Positions 56,801 through 62,290 of a stretch of 64,000 bases of DNA are shown one piece after another. Both the position numbers and the translations under genes were made by a program. This DNA is from Zygaena filipendulae (lineage: Eukaryota; Arthropoda; Insecta; Lepidoptera; Zygaenidae). Location of the stretch: the NCBI GenBank assembly GCA_907165275.2, contig OU015666.1:2758001-2822000 (forward strand). The letters run 5' to 3'. Within the stretch, counting starts at the first letter, position 1; each line of letters opens with the position of its first letter. The notes under the pieces are model-generated. The model was not told the DNA's origin and made no database searches. It was given only the letters and a program-made list of their open reading frames with translations.

Positions 56801-58688
56801 GTACTGAATTGAATAAAAAATATTATTATTAAAATTGTTTTCTTTAAGTGTCACTTCTTTGGGTACGGTGGAGTTTTTGTTGTTATGGTATTAATAAAAT
56901 GCGTATTATTATGTTTTTCGTGGCGATATTAAGAAACTGTGATCAAATGCTCGAATGCCAATTTGAACCCTACGGTTTTTCTAAGCACTTTTTTTAAGTT
57001 TCATTTCTTTGGTGTACACACCGATATACGCACCTGTTTACATTTTAGTTTATTTAAAAACAGTAGGTAGCAATATTTCAGGTTGAAAAATAACTTGTTT
57101 GTTGGGAAGTTCAAAGACAGTAATGGCGTTGGAGGTTTTGTTTACAGCTTTAGTGATGTGACTTTCATATTTCAGATATGCAACCCGGACGTGGACTGCA
57201 GCCTACCGGAGAACCAGTGGAGATATATCGAGAACTTCACCTGCCTTGGTACCAACACTAAGTTGTTGAAGGAGGTTCGACTCTCCTTCCCCAGCGGCCA
57301 TTCCTCGTTCTCAGCATATACTATGATATATTTTGCTGTATGTATTTCATCTTAATACATATTTTCTTTATATATTATTATTAAATTCAACAATGATAAA
57401 AAACGAATATAAAATCGGGCCTCGTGTAAGAATACAAAAGCGAAGTACAAAAATGAAAATAAGATCGCATAAAAATATAGTAGAAATTTAATAGTCAGTG
57501 ACTCATTCTTTAATTATTAATTAATTCTTTAATTCAAGTTTTACTTGCTACGATACCTGTTATATGTATGCCTTCTGTTTTCTTTCTCTTTTTTTTTACC
57601 TCTTATGTGTAAGTATTGGTTAAGTCTTTCAGAAGTTGAACGATCGCACATAACTAAGACTTTATCCAAGAGTCTCGAAGTTCACGCCGATTAAACCGCA
57701 AGGAACAGCTACTGTCCATATATGTATACAGCAAATCTAGAATTTTTTTTTTTTTTATTAATTTAATTTAAAATACAATTTTGTTATATCACTTGTTGGT
57801 TTCTTTGCAGATGTATTTGCAACAACGGTTCACATGGCGCGGCTCGAAACTCCTCCTCCATGGCATCCAGTTCTTGCTTGTGATGGTGTCGTGGTATACC
57901 ATCATGACCCGGGTCTCCGATTACAAGCACCATTGGACCGACGTCTTGGCAGGTTTCGGTATCGGCACGCTGTATGCTGTGATTATAGTGAGTTGAAATC
58001 TTGAAAATATTTCATGTTGTTAAATACTTTCTGCATGTTGTGTTGTCATAATATCAATACTTAAACAATAAAATCTCTAGATATTTTTTTGTCTGTACAC
58101 TGAAGATATTTCAGATAGATTATACTAAGTTGTAAAACCGTCATCCTTTTGCCTTATGCGCATCATGCAATAACTACTACTTAACGGAATTAGACAGTAT
58201 TGTCTTCAAAAAACACAAATTTTTATACGTATTATAATATAATTAACCTTCTGTTAAAATTGAGTTTGGTGTTTATAATTTATTTTTTATATATTATTAT
58301 TATTATTTCATTATTATTTTTATTATTATTATTATTTTTTATATATTATTATTATATTCGCCTCTATACCATTCGTCTGATTGCGATGAAACTTTGTTGG
58401 ATTATCGTGCGCATGCCGGAGAAGTTTTTTTTTTTAATCAAAAACTACATTACAACGCATACTAGACACAGCCAGTGTTTAATTAATCTAATAGTTGTTC
58501 ATTTTAATTAATAATAATAATAAAAAATTGTTTTATTTAAATTCGTTTTATTGTTATTGTTTGTTGTCTTTCAGTTCACATTCGTGTCTGGCCTGCGGAA
58601 AACCCCTCGCAGTAGGCAATCTAGCCGTGACGCTGAGCTGCATCCTACCAATGGCAACACTATGAGGCCGCCCGGCTTCCAAGTCTGA
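5688..58688 (+). CDS. wun: wunen-type phospholipid phosphatase (PAP2/LPP family), 6 coding exons
   Basis: Joining 5688-5805, 24281-24432, 33560-33757, 57176-57337, 57811-57987 and 58575-58688 gives a 306-residue protein with no internal stop. It holds the PAP2 signatures: KYTIGRLRP (Lys144, Arg151, Pro152), PSGH (195-198, catalytic His198) and [12 protein letters not shown] (Arg244, His250, Asp254; the first residue is Thr where Ser is usual). Hydrophobic stretches near 30-50, 76-98, 122-141, 199-216, 226-243 and 256-275 fit the six-helix LPP fold, with the active site outside the cell or in the lumen. NFT at 176-178 is a likely glycosylation site in the catalytic loop. The family removes phosphate from lysophosphatidate, phosphatidate and sphingosine-1-phosphate; fly wun guides germ cells. 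A TAA at 5673-5675 lies in frame upstream, supporting this start. Family assignment is firm; orthology to wun rather than wun2 is not resolved. Confidence 0.93.
6715..6771. repeat. 26-bp-arm hairpin in intron 1
   Basis: Arms at 6715-6740 and 6746-6771 pair with two mismatches around a 5-base loop; the inner arm is CTGGTAGGT / ACCTACCA. It may be a tiny MITE remnant. No miRNA resemblance is claimed. Confidence 0.7.
7664..7686. repeat. Perfect 11-bp inverted repeat
   Basis: TTCAGTCACAA and TTGTGACTGAA flank a single A. It is the sort of short palindrome a dimeric factor could bind, but no factor is assigned. Confidence 0.6.
7920..8184 (+). mobile_element. TTAGTCCGTC MITE, copy 1
   Basis: About 265 bp bounded by TTAGTCCGTC and GACGCACTAA (one mismatch to the GACGGACTAA end of the other copies). 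The same sequence occurs in reverse at 16467-16729 and forward at 53465-53730. Two TGACGTCA palindromes lie at 8034-8041 and 8079-8086. There is no coding capacity, so it is non-autonomous. Confidence 0.85.
8214..8335 (-). pseudogene. LINE ORF C-terminal fragment (RTE-like), truncated
   Basis: Related to the minus-strand fragment at 12222-12690: it shares the CTGCTGGACATAGGCC segment encoding a ...QQW... tail and the following CTTCGCTTCCCGC region, with an internal deletion. It is only the end of a non-LTR retrotransposon reading frame and is not functional. Confidence 0.65.
9195..9390 (-). mobile_element. Helitron-like non-autonomous element, short form
   Basis: Reads as the reverse complement of an element ending CACAGCTAGT, with the GCGGGTGAAACCGC palindrome (here GCGGTTTCACCCGC) just inside that end, as in Helitron 3' termini. 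The body (CCGACATCCGATT, CAGTAGTTGGTTCCGGAGATTA) matches the 11.2-kb and 44.9-kb copies. A MITE follows directly at 9394. Confidence 0.75.
9394..9628. mobile_element. GGAC...GTTAACCCAC MITE, copy 1
   Basis: Terminal inverted repeats of about 30 bp: GGACGCAGATAAGCAATA at the left, and its near-complement ending CTTATCTATGTCC at the right, each including TGTTAACCCAC. A second copy lies at 41230-41469. ATAT borders both ends and may be the target duplication. No ORF. It abuts a Helitron-like copy. Confidence 0.8.
10169..10296. repeat. Palindromic element with a G19 run and a C16 run
   Basis: CAGGCGCGGTC at 10169-10179 pairs with GACCGCGCCTG at 10286-10296. Inside the arms are 19 G (10195-10213) and 16 C (10266-10281), followed and preceded by TCACG / CGTGA, which also pair. 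The middle is AT-rich. It looks like a very small fold-back MITE. The runs could form a G-quadruplex or a stable hairpin, and their lengths may be unreliable in sequencing. Confidence 0.8.
11205..11505 (+). mobile_element. Helitron-like non-autonomous element
   Basis: Begins in ATACTATAATAAAAGAGTAG, passes a CTGTCTGTCTGTCTG stretch near 11320-11338 and ends GCGGGCGAAACCGCGGGGCACAGCTAGT. The end pattern (palindrome then CTAGT) is that of Helitrons. It is in opposite orientation to its relatives at 9.2 and 44.9 kb. Confidence 0.8.
12222..12690 (-). pseudogene. LINE ORF C-terminal fragment (RTE-like), split by a retroposon
   Basis: On the minus strand the sequence translates, with one break, to ...[12 protein letters not shown]... 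and then [21 protein letters not shown] plus WTSFG and a stop, followed by a (TGATGA)-like tail. This is the familiar end of RTE-like LINE polyproteins in insects. A poly(A)-tailed insertion at 12371-12548 interrupts it. The rest of the LINE is absent. Confidence 0.8.
12371..12548 (-). mobile_element. Poly(A)-tailed SINE or LINE tail with 16-bp target duplication
   Basis: The direct repeat ACCTTGTAGCGGGCCT at 12355-12370 and 12549-12564 flanks an insertion that starts with 15 T, i.e. a poly(A) tail on the minus strand. The body contains CCCTGGGGTGGACGGTGG and CAAGGGCGATCTACCCACTA. Target-primed reverse transcription explains all of this. The insert is about 180 bp with no ORF, so it is either a SINE or a heavily 5'-truncated LINE. 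Confidence 0.85.
13930..14092 (-). mobile_element. Helitron-like remnant
   Basis: Contains GTTTCGGAATTCCCGCAGGA and then TTCTCGAGTTTTAGCGAGACAAACGAACAGCAATT, which match the 53258-53412 copy. The diagnostic CTAGT end is lost. Confidence 0.6.
16467..16729 (-). mobile_element. TTAGTCCGTC MITE, copy 2 (inverted)
   Basis: About 263 bp from TTAGTCCGTC to GACGGACTAA, the reverse complement of copies 1 and 3. TGACGTCA occurs at 16567-16574 and 16611-16618. Confidence 0.85.
19101..19260 (-). mobile_element. Helitron-like copy, diverged body
   Basis: Starts ACTAGCTGTTCCCTGCGGTTTCACCCGC, the reversed diagnostic end. The rest matches other copies only weakly, so the left limit is approximate. Confidence 0.55.
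20022..20056. repeat. CACAC-type simple repeat
   Basis: Short tandem array of ACACC/ACACA units, imperfect. Confidence 0.7.
21407..21921 (-). mobile_element. Helitron-like copy with internal duplication
   Basis: Begins ACTAGCTGTTCCCCGCGGTTTC and ends near TTTATAATATTAGTAAG, both diagnostic ends in reverse. About 130 bp (from GTAGTATGCAAAATTTAATG through GATCGGTTGAGCCATTTA) is present twice, separated by a TACGTAGTA-rich simple-repeat bridge at 21660-21725. An apparent 116-codon minus-strand frame here is produced by this repeat. Confidence 0.8.
22389..22558. repeat. Fold-back MITE, 170 bp
   Basis: GGTGAAATTTTTGTATTGA at the left end pairs with the right end TCAATACAAAAATTTCACC, and the pairing continues inward through CATTTTAGAGTCCGT (left) against ACGGACTCTAAAATG (right) with a small left-arm insertion. 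The centre carries a second shorter pairing around CTATGGAAA / TTTCCATAG. Confidence 0.8.
22566..22625. repeat. Strong hairpin with two stacked stems
   Basis: A perfect 14-bp stem (TATGTACTAACGTA, 22581-22594, with 22598-22611) closes a 3-base loop. An outer 10-bp stem CATTGAAGTA / TACTTCAATG (22566-22575 and 22616-22625) flanks it. It lies only 7 bp from the preceding fold-back MITE. Confidence 0.85.
24281..24432 (+). CDS. wun: wun exon 2 (residues 40-90)
   Basis: Acceptor TTTATTTCAG, donor GTAAGT. Encodes the rest of helix 1, the loop [20 protein letters not shown] (51-70), one of the most conserved non-catalytic stretches of metazoan LPPs, and the start of helix 2. Ends in phase 0 at Ser90. 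Confidence 0.95.
27888..28112 (+). repeat. Segment between two short direct repeats
   Basis: TTCACTCA followed by TTTTTCTTTAGCTAATTCCTATTT is present at about 27890-27921 and again at about 28074-28106. The cause is unknown; it may mark an old insertion. Confidence 0.55.
28771..29025. repeat. Long fold-back element, arms of about 110 bp
   Basis: The outer ends TCCCACGGGATCTTATATTT and its near-complement ending ATATAAGATCCCGTGAGA pair, and pairing continues inward (CCTAGACCTGAAATAACTAT with ATAGTTATTTTAGGTCTAGG) to a centre near 28895. No coding sequence. The A-rich arms would form an extended RNA stem in the wun pre-mRNA. Confidence 0.8.
29596..29755. repeat. Fold-back element with GCC/CGG arrays, copy 1
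   Basis: ACAAATAGTAGACAACATAA and AGGCCACAGCT in the left half pair with AGCTGTGGCC-like and TTATGTTGTGTACCATTTGT sequences in the right half. The right flank carries a CCGCCNCCGCCGCC stretch. The same design recurs at 33890-34048. Confidence 0.75.
30970..31175 (-). mobile_element. Helitron-like remnant
   Basis: CCCGCGGTTTCGATCGTGTTAATTTCGGAGTT near the start and AAACAAACAGACATACTAGAG near the end identify a diverged copy lacking clean ends. Confidence 0.55.
31307..31508 (-). mobile_element. Helitron-like copy, about 200 bp
   Basis: Starts ACTAGCTGATCCCCGCGGTTTC and ends AACAAACAAATTCC...ACATTTATAAGAGTGAGG. The body includes GTATGCAAAATTTCATAATG and GAGGCGTGAAAGCATAAC, as in the 21.4, 39.0 and 54.0-kb copies. 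Confidence 0.8.
32145..32272 (+). mobile_element. LINE 3' tail
   Basis: CCCTATGCACTGGTTGTCTG, GAGATCGCTCTGAGCGATAA and AATAAAGAGTTTATTATTAT form the usual 3' untranslated end of a lepidopteran non-LTR retrotransposon, with a (TTA)n tail. Only the tail is present. Confidence 0.65.
32564..32650 (-). mobile_element. Helitron-like end fragment
   Basis: ACTAGCTGTGCCTGATGACG, then GTTTCACGCGCG and TTCGGAATTCCCGCGGGAAC. It breaks off after TATAACATCAG, where a C-run and a GTCACACTTCGTCGAAC...GTGTGACGTAC segment begin, probably another dispersed repeat (about 32650-32735). Confidence 0.65.
32935..33154 (+). mobile_element. Helitron-like copy
   Basis: Ends GCGGGTGAAACCGCAGGGTCAGCTAGT and contains GGCTGAACCGATTTTAATGG and GCAGATAGCTGATATTATAA, the version shared with 39228-39415 and 40126-40373. 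Confidence 0.8.
33186..33415. mobile_element. MITE with TTATTCACTA termini
   Basis: GGACCCTTATTCACTACGACC at the left and GGTCATAGTGAATAAGGCCC at the right form inverted ends of about 20 bp with few mismatches. No ORF inside. It ends 144 bp before exon 3, so it lies close to the exon 3 acceptor and its polypyrimidine tract. Confidence 0.7.
33560..33757 (+). CDS. wun: wun exon 3 (residues 91-156), PAP2 motif 1
   Basis: Encodes the end of helix 2, a basic cytosolic loop, helix 3 and the first PAP2 signature KYTIGRLRP. Two acceptors keep the frame: CCACAG ending 33559 (used here) and CTATTCAG ending 33532, which has the stronger polypyrimidine tract but would add nine residues (NSSVHFRPQ) inside helix 2. 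I prefer the shorter form because it leaves the helix intact. Donor GTGAGT, phase 0. Confidence 0.9.
33890..34048. repeat. Fold-back element with GCC/CGG arrays, copy 2
   Basis: Arms 33914-33952 and 33965-34003 pair over about 38 bp (AAAACAAGTGGTAGACAACA with TGTTGTCTACCATTTGTTTT, and GGCCACAGCT with AGCTGTGGCC) around a 12-base loop. An uninterrupted GCC array follows on the right. It is the same family as 29596-29755, the two copies flanking exon 3. Confidence 0.85.
34920..35089 (-). mobile_element. Helitron-like copy, diverged
   Basis: Starts ACTAGCTGTTCCCCGCGATTTC and ends CTTTCACATTTATAATATTG. The body has CCAAATTCCATTCAATTCTG, close to but distinct from the other subfamilies. Confidence 0.7.
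35294..35470 (-). pseudogene. Non-LTR retrotransposon C-terminal fragment
   Basis: On the minus strand this reads [20 protein letters not shown], then [11 protein letters not shown] and on to a stop at 35294-35296. The Cys-x2-Cys ... His-x3-Cys-x-Cys pattern and the following text are typical of the extreme C-terminus of LINE polyproteins with an RNase H domain. The upstream portion is absent. Confidence 0.75.
36251..36342. repeat. Inverted repeat with an AGT-rich loop
   Basis: ATTGAACTATTATTACTAGC plus GTA (36251-36273) pairs with 36320-36342 with a few mismatches; outside it GGAGCCC / CTGGAGCCC partly continue. The loop holds a GTAGTAGTAGTAGAAGTAGT-type array. Confidence 0.7.
38984..39186 (+). 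mobile_element. Helitron-like copy, full-length 200-bp form
   Basis: Starts ATCCATACTAATATTATAAA, includes TCTCTGTCTGTCGGTCTG and CACGCCTTAACGGCTCAACC, and ends GGGTAAAACCGCGAGGAACAGCTAGT. Ends and length match 53930-54125. It faces the copy at 39228 across 41 bp. Confidence 0.85.
39228..39415 (-). mobile_element. Helitron-like copy, inverted neighbour
   Basis: Starts ACTAGCTGTGCCCCGCAGTTTC and carries GCTATCTGCCAGTGAAAGTC and CAGACAGACAGACACACAAA. With the preceding copy it makes an inverted pair able to fold. Confidence 0.8.
40126..40373 (-). mobile_element. Helitron-like copy
   Basis: ACTATAGCTGTGCCCCGCGG at one end and ACATTTATAATATTAGTAAG at the other; the body matches 39228-39415 through ACATCAGCTATCTCTGCCAG. 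Confidence 0.8.
40780..40908 (+). mobile_element. LINE 3' tail
   Basis: GGTAGAGAATGCCTTAGGCA, GAGTCCGCCTTTTGTACATA and GTGCAATAAAGTTCTTTAAA followed by (ATAA)n. This is the 3' untranslated end of a lepidopteran LINE, related to but distinct from 32145-32272. Confidence 0.65.
41230..41469. mobile_element. GGAC...GTTAACCCAC MITE, copy 2
   Basis: About 240 bp, the same family as 9394-9628, with inverted ends GGACATAGATAATCAATAAT and its complement ending TTACTTATCTGCGTCC. AATT borders both ends and may be a 4-bp target duplication. Confidence 0.8.
41480..41610 (+). mobile_element. Helitron-like 3' half
   Basis: ACGTTGTCAAGGGTACAGAA, ATCCCGGAATTCCCGCGGCA, then ACGCGGGTGAGCCCGCG and CAACAGCTAATT. 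Only the 3' half is present; the end motif CTAGT reads CTAAT. Confidence 0.65.
42679..42953 (+). mobile_element. tRNA-derived SINE
   Basis: The head contains a perfect RNA polymerase III A box (TGGCGTAGTAGG, 42688-42699) and B box (GGTTCGATTCC, 42733-42743), and a perfect T-stem CCGGG / CCCGG. The acceptor stem does not pair, so it is not a working tRNA. A non-tRNA body (TTCCACTTGCCAGTCTGG, CAGGATACAAGCTAATAGG) and an ATT-repeat tail follow, as in SINEs. Confidence 0.8.
44849..45137 (-). mobile_element. Helitron-like copy, 11.2-kb subfamily
   Basis: Starts CTAGCTGTGCCCCGCGGTTT and ends GCGGATTCTACTCTTTTATT followed by ATAGTATAG. It matches 11205-11505 in reverse, including the AACATGTGAAAACCGCATGTC segment and a T-run near 45030. 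Confidence 0.8.
53258..53412 (-). mobile_element. Helitron-like copy lacking the palindrome
   Basis: ACTAGCTGTTTCGGAATTCC begins at the CTAGT end but skips the GCGGTTTCACCCGC palindrome, i.e. a deletion. The body continues CTAGAGTTTTAGCGAGACAA, as at 13930-14092. Confidence 0.65.
53465..53730 (+). mobile_element. TTAGTCCGTC MITE, copy 3
   Basis: About 266 bp from TTAGTCCGTC to GACGGACTAA, same orientation as copy 1. TGACGTCA occurs at 53577-53584 and 53623-53630. Confidence 0.85.
53930..54125 (+). mobile_element. Helitron-like copy, full-length 200-bp form
   Basis: AACTAATATTATAAATGCGA, a CTGTATGTCTGTCTGTCTGT stretch, and the end GCGGGTGAAACCGCGGGGAACAGCTTGT, in which the final CTAGT is mutated to CTTGT. 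Confidence 0.8.
55015..55183 (+). mobile_element. Helitron-like copy, 5' truncated
   Basis: GTTTGTTTGTTACGCTTTCA, GAAATTTTGCATACACGTTG and the end GAATGAAACCATGGGGAACAGCTAGT. Confidence 0.75.
56190..56220 (+). repeat. 31-bp fragment shared with 4321-4351
   Basis: Identical to the 31 bases at 4321-4351, with unrelated flanks. The preceding 150 bp hold an open frame without recognisable domain. Confidence 0.7.
57176..57337 (+). CDS. wun: wun exon 4 (residues 157-210), PAP2 motif 2
   Basis: Acceptor TATTTCAG, donor GTATGT, both phase 0. Encodes the extracellular or lumenal loop [20 protein letters not shown] with Cys158, Cys164 and the NFT glycosylation site, then [15 protein letters not shown], whose His198 is the predicted proton donor of the PAP2 reaction, at the start of helix 4. 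Confidence 0.95.
57338..57810 (+). other. wun intron 4 (473 bp)
   Basis: Short GT-AG intron with phase 0. It contains a small Helitron-like remnant near 57680-57715 (TTAAACCGCAAGGAACAGCTA) and a T-run before the acceptor. Confidence 0.85.
57811..57987 (+). CDS. wun: wun exon 5 (residues 211-269), PAP2 motif 3
   Basis: Acceptor TTCTTTGCAG, donor GTGAGT, both phase 0. Encodes a short basic cytosolic turn ([10 protein letters not shown]), helix 5, then [20 protein letters not shown] with Arg244, the nucleophile His250 and Asp254, and the start of helix 6. The family consensus begins Ser-Arg; here it is Thr-Arg. Confidence 0.95.
57988..58574 (+). other. wun intron 5 (587 bp)
   Basis: Short GT-AG intron with phase 0, rich in TTA repeats (58290-58360). 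GATTGCGATGAAACTTTGTTGG near 58379 resembles GATTGTGATGAAACTTTGGCGG near 12025, so a small dispersed fragment is present. Confidence 0.8.
58290..58360. repeat. ATT microsatellite
   Basis: Imperfect (ATT)n tract inside intron 5. Confidence 0.8.
58575..58688 (+). CDS. wun: wun exon 6 (residues 270-306 and stop)
   Basis: Acceptor TGTCTTTCAG, phase 0. Encodes the end of helix 6 (FTFVSGL) and a polar, Arg- and Ser-containing cytosolic tail ending PPGFQV, with TGA at 58686-58688. The tail is low in conservation in this family. Confidence 0.85.
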   Translation, partial: FTFVSGLRKTPRSRQSSRDAELHPTNGNTMRPPGFQV

Positions 58689-59210
58689 CAACCGGCATCG
58701 CCCCGCTCCGGGTCCGTAAACGAAGAGGACATCTGACTGGAAGCGGAACCACCATACCTATCGTGGATCTCACATGAGGTTATTAACGAATAGAACTTAA
58801 TCGTATAATCAACGCTTTCCCGTTGTTAAACATTCGTAAATGTGGTGGTATAAAATTAAAATTGGGATATGGATTTAAAAATATTAAAAGTGGCCTTTTG
58901 TGAGTGATTGAATCATATTTTATTGAAATTATGTTGAAATGAGTATTTATTGAAAGTGTATGTGGATGATATTATTATGATAAGATTTAACATTTGTCTA
59001 TGACTCACATTTTCGCAATTTTTTATAAATGCTTAACTTTTATTTACAGCCATGCGTAAATATTCTACAATACCTATGTTCAAAAATTGTAGGTTATCAC
59101 CAGCATTACGTCGGCCAGTGCTATAATATACATTAAAACACAACAAATAACTTATGTGAAACTATTATAGAATTCACTCTTATTTTAATATTTCTTATAA
59201 TGCAATACTT

Positions 59211-59216
59211 AATAAA
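59211..59216 (+). terminator. Candidate wun poly(A) signal
   Basis: AATAAA, the first canonical signal I found after the stop codon (523 bp downstream). Others follow, for example 60174-60179 and about 60856, so the real 3' end is open. Confidence 0.3.
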
Positions 59217-59407
59217 TAATTTAGCAGTGCCTATCTTATGGAGCATTTTATTACTATTTTAATTACTTTCGTTTGTTACTTTTAATTCTCTGATGAAGTA
59301 TTAGGTAAGTACGCCAGTATTTAAAACCACGCAATCTTTGAACTTATTGAGCAGTAATTCCACAAATGAATTTTCACTCCTATTTTAAATGCTTCCCAAG
59401 TTCCTTA

Positions 59408-59529
59408 CCGCCGCACTCAGAGTCGACTTTAATGATTACTTAGTTAAGTAGCTGTCTGATAGCGGCAGTTTTATTTTAAAAATCTATACTTAACTAAGTA
59501 ATCATAAAAGTAGACTCTGAGTGCGGCGG
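59408..59529. repeat. Fold-back MITE with 43-bp arms
   Basis: Arms at 59408-59450 and 59487-59529 pair over 43 bp with about two mismatches, starting CCGCCGCACTCAGAGTC. TTA borders both ends and may be the target duplication. It lies 720 bp past the wun stop codon, so it could be transcribed in a long 3' UTR. Confidence 0.85.
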
Positions 59530-61687
59530 TTAGTGTTTTTTATGTATTGCAAAAAGAATCCTCAAATAATAATTTGACGGTATAAATCTGTAATCTTTTT
59601 CTTTGTTGTTTGTAATATATATTTTAAGTTACATATTTATGACGGTAAAATTTATGTAACTAATAGGAAATGCTATATCGGACATATCACAACGGCGTTT
59701 TGTAAATTATTATTTGCAGACGGTCAATACGTTATTTAAAGTAAGTAAAGTTTTTGGGAGAGCTATTTGTTTAGATAATTTTATTGTTAAGTGCGACACA
59801 GTTAAGAATATAACATTAAAGTACAATGATATTATAAGTAGAATTATTAAACAATGTACCCTACGCAATGCATTGATTGTTGTTCCTTTATATTTTAATT
59901 CTCTTTTTTAAGTATCTTCCCGTTCGATGCTAATCAGAGATCACAATGCAAAACAACTGAAAAATTTCAACAAAATATGTTGAAGCAACATGCTTTAGGT
60001 AATTTTCTTTAGGCACCCTACACAATGCAGGTCGGCGTGCTCCGCAACACCTGCCATGCGATTTCTCAAAGCGGCTATAGACGGCAAAACACTGCTTTAC
60101 TACATGCATGACTACTTTAAAGCCTAGTATAGATTATAGATTTTGCTTAACCAACAACAGATATTCTTGATTCAATAAACGTTGACTAAAATAAGCTCCT
60201 TTAAAAAAAACTTTGTATCAGTGATTGTGATTAGCTCCATAGGCGGTGTAAGATCAATGCATTTAGTGTCTCCTTTCTTTTTTTGCGTCTCATTTCTGAC
60301 TCGATTTTTTTCATTATTTCTACGTTCATGATTTATGTGCAATTTTAATTTTAAATAAGTATCCTCGATCATCGAGGGTATACCTACTTAGATTGTATTG
60401 TTATTTATTAAGGTTGTTACTGCAGTGGTCGTAAATTCAATTTTAGATATAAAAACACAATGCGATGATTTTTTGACTTTTGTATAAATATTATTTATTT
60501 TGGCACTGCCTAAAGAGCAAGTTTTAAGAAAGTTAATGCAAGTGTTAAATATTAATTGTTTATACGTAGTAAGAAGATACAGACATTTTGGTCTTTCCAG
60601 TTTTTTTTTAAGTTTTTAGTCTATAGACATTCTATAAGTATTATTGCATAGCTAATGATTTGTGTTTCACCATTTGGAACTAAGATACTTTTCTAATTTA
60701 AATATTTATGTTCTTATAACTTTTTCTGTAAATGTATAGTAATTCGATTATCTTTCTTTATTTATTTTTACTTTTACGCCAGCTAACTGCCTTGAAGTCT
60801 TGAAGACAAAATAGGTCAACGTATTTTCATTCTGTGATATAGTGTTGTAGAAAATAAAAACATAATATTATATTTAATTTAATTGAAAATTTATTCGTAA
60901 ACTATAGAACCTACACACTTGGTAGGATTTTAATTTGTTCAATATATGATTTTATTTATTTTTAAGTGTATTTAGGTGCAGTTTAAGATTTACCTATTAC
61001 TATGTAAATAGACTATAAATAATTATACTACCAATTAATCATAATTAAACAAATATATTATACCTACTTTTAAGCACTGCACTGCACTGCACTGTTTATA
61101 GTAATAAAGCTTCTAAGCTCACATTAAACTCATTAAACAGAATCTCTGGATTTGTTCTGGCAAAGAGAATAATTTTGTTTGAAGATGTAAGTAATTAGAA
61201 ATTTGCAAAATTGTTATAAAAAAACGGCCTGAGGTATCTGTAATATTTAATTTGTGTAATTTATATTGGTTAAGTAAGGAATTTCTCAGAATAATAAAAC
61301 GTACTATTTTAATTTTACAATTCTGTTACAATATGTGTGAAGCCAATAAATACCTACCATAGAATATGAAACGGTTTTTTTTAGGAGCGCAGAGACACCT
61401 GTAGAAAAATAAAGATACAAATACAAATAGAGAAGCTATTAAACGTGCTACTTTTATTGATAGTTTCGTTTTAGTACATAGTTTCATCAATAGATGGCAG
61501 TCATTGCTAAATATGAAATAATTGATATCATCCAACAGATAATATACCCTACATACCTATCAATAGAAAAATAAAAATTAATTATGAGTGTACTCTGTAC
61601 ATACATTTTTATCTGGCAGACACTTAAAGTCACCATTATTAAATTTATTCATCTGATTCATGAGAAAGTACCTAAATTTTACTCTAT

Positions 61688-62034
61688 ACTAGCTGTTCCC
61701 CCCGGGTTCACCCGCGTTAGTTTCAGTATAGTATTATATTATCTGTGGTTTCAGTTTCGATCTCGCGAGTAGGTATTCCGTGATAAACGTACCTATATTT
61801 TTTCTGTACCTACCCTTGACAAAGTGTAGGTAGTATGCAAAATTTAATGTACTTAGTTTCTTCCGCGTTTATTATTAATTTCGGAATCCCGTGGGAATTC
61901 TGGGATAAAATAGTAGCCTATGTCCTTCTCTGTACCCCTGACCACGTGTGCAAAATTTTGTGGTGATCGGCTGAGATGTTAGCCGTGAAAGCGTAACAAA
62001 CAAACAAACTACTTTCGCATTTATAATATTACCT
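61688..62034 (-). mobile_element. Helitron-like copy, 21.4-kb subfamily
   Basis: Starts ACTAGCTGTTCCCCCCGGGT and ends GCATTTATAATATTACC. It includes GTAGTATGCAAAATTTAATG and GTGGTGATCGGCTGAG and has no duplicated segment, unlike 21407-21921. Confidence 0.8.
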
Positions 62035-62216
62035 AAGTAGATTACAATCAGTTAATGACTGAGATACGTATGGCTACCATTGATGGCTACGTATATTTTG
62101 CAGTGCCACCTAAATATACCCACACGTACCTACTTTTTTATCAGTGTCCTTTATCATCATTCCGCGCTTTGACTGTCTGCAGAACGAGTGTTTCGTGTCG
62201 CGTAAAAAGGATATTT

Positions 62217-62224
62217 TATAAATA
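62217..62224 (+). promoter_or_regulatory. Candidate TATA box of the putative paralogue
   Basis: TATAAATA lies 67 bp before the predicted start codon, and an initiator-like TCACTC is at 62253-62258. The TATA-to-initiator distance (about 38 bp) is a little long, so this is tentative. Confidence 0.3.
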
Positions 62225-62290
62225 CATATTATACAATAGTAATATTTAGACATCACTCGAAACTCACAAGTGATAGTGAATAGTGGTGAA

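Larger units (their letters stand above)
33758..57175 (+). other. wun intron 3 (23.4 kb)
   Basis: GT-AG intron with phase 0, the largest in the gene. Repeats are concentrated at 33.9-36.3, 38.9-42.9, 44.8-45.1 and 53.2-55.2 kb and are listed separately. I recognise nothing in 36.4-38.9, 42.96-44.8 and 45.2-53.2 kb beyond short T-rich or AT-rich simple sequence (for example 49690-49760), nor between 55.2 and 57.1 kb apart from one short dispersed fragment. Confidence 0.8.
58689..62290. other. wun 3' region and intergenic DNA before the putative paralogue
   Basis: AT-rich with no further gene recognised. It holds the wun 3' UTR of unknown length, a fold-back at 59408-59529, an ACTGC tandem stretch near 61076-61092 and a Helitron-like copy at 61688-62034. 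Short open frames here have no recognisable domain. Confidence 0.7.
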
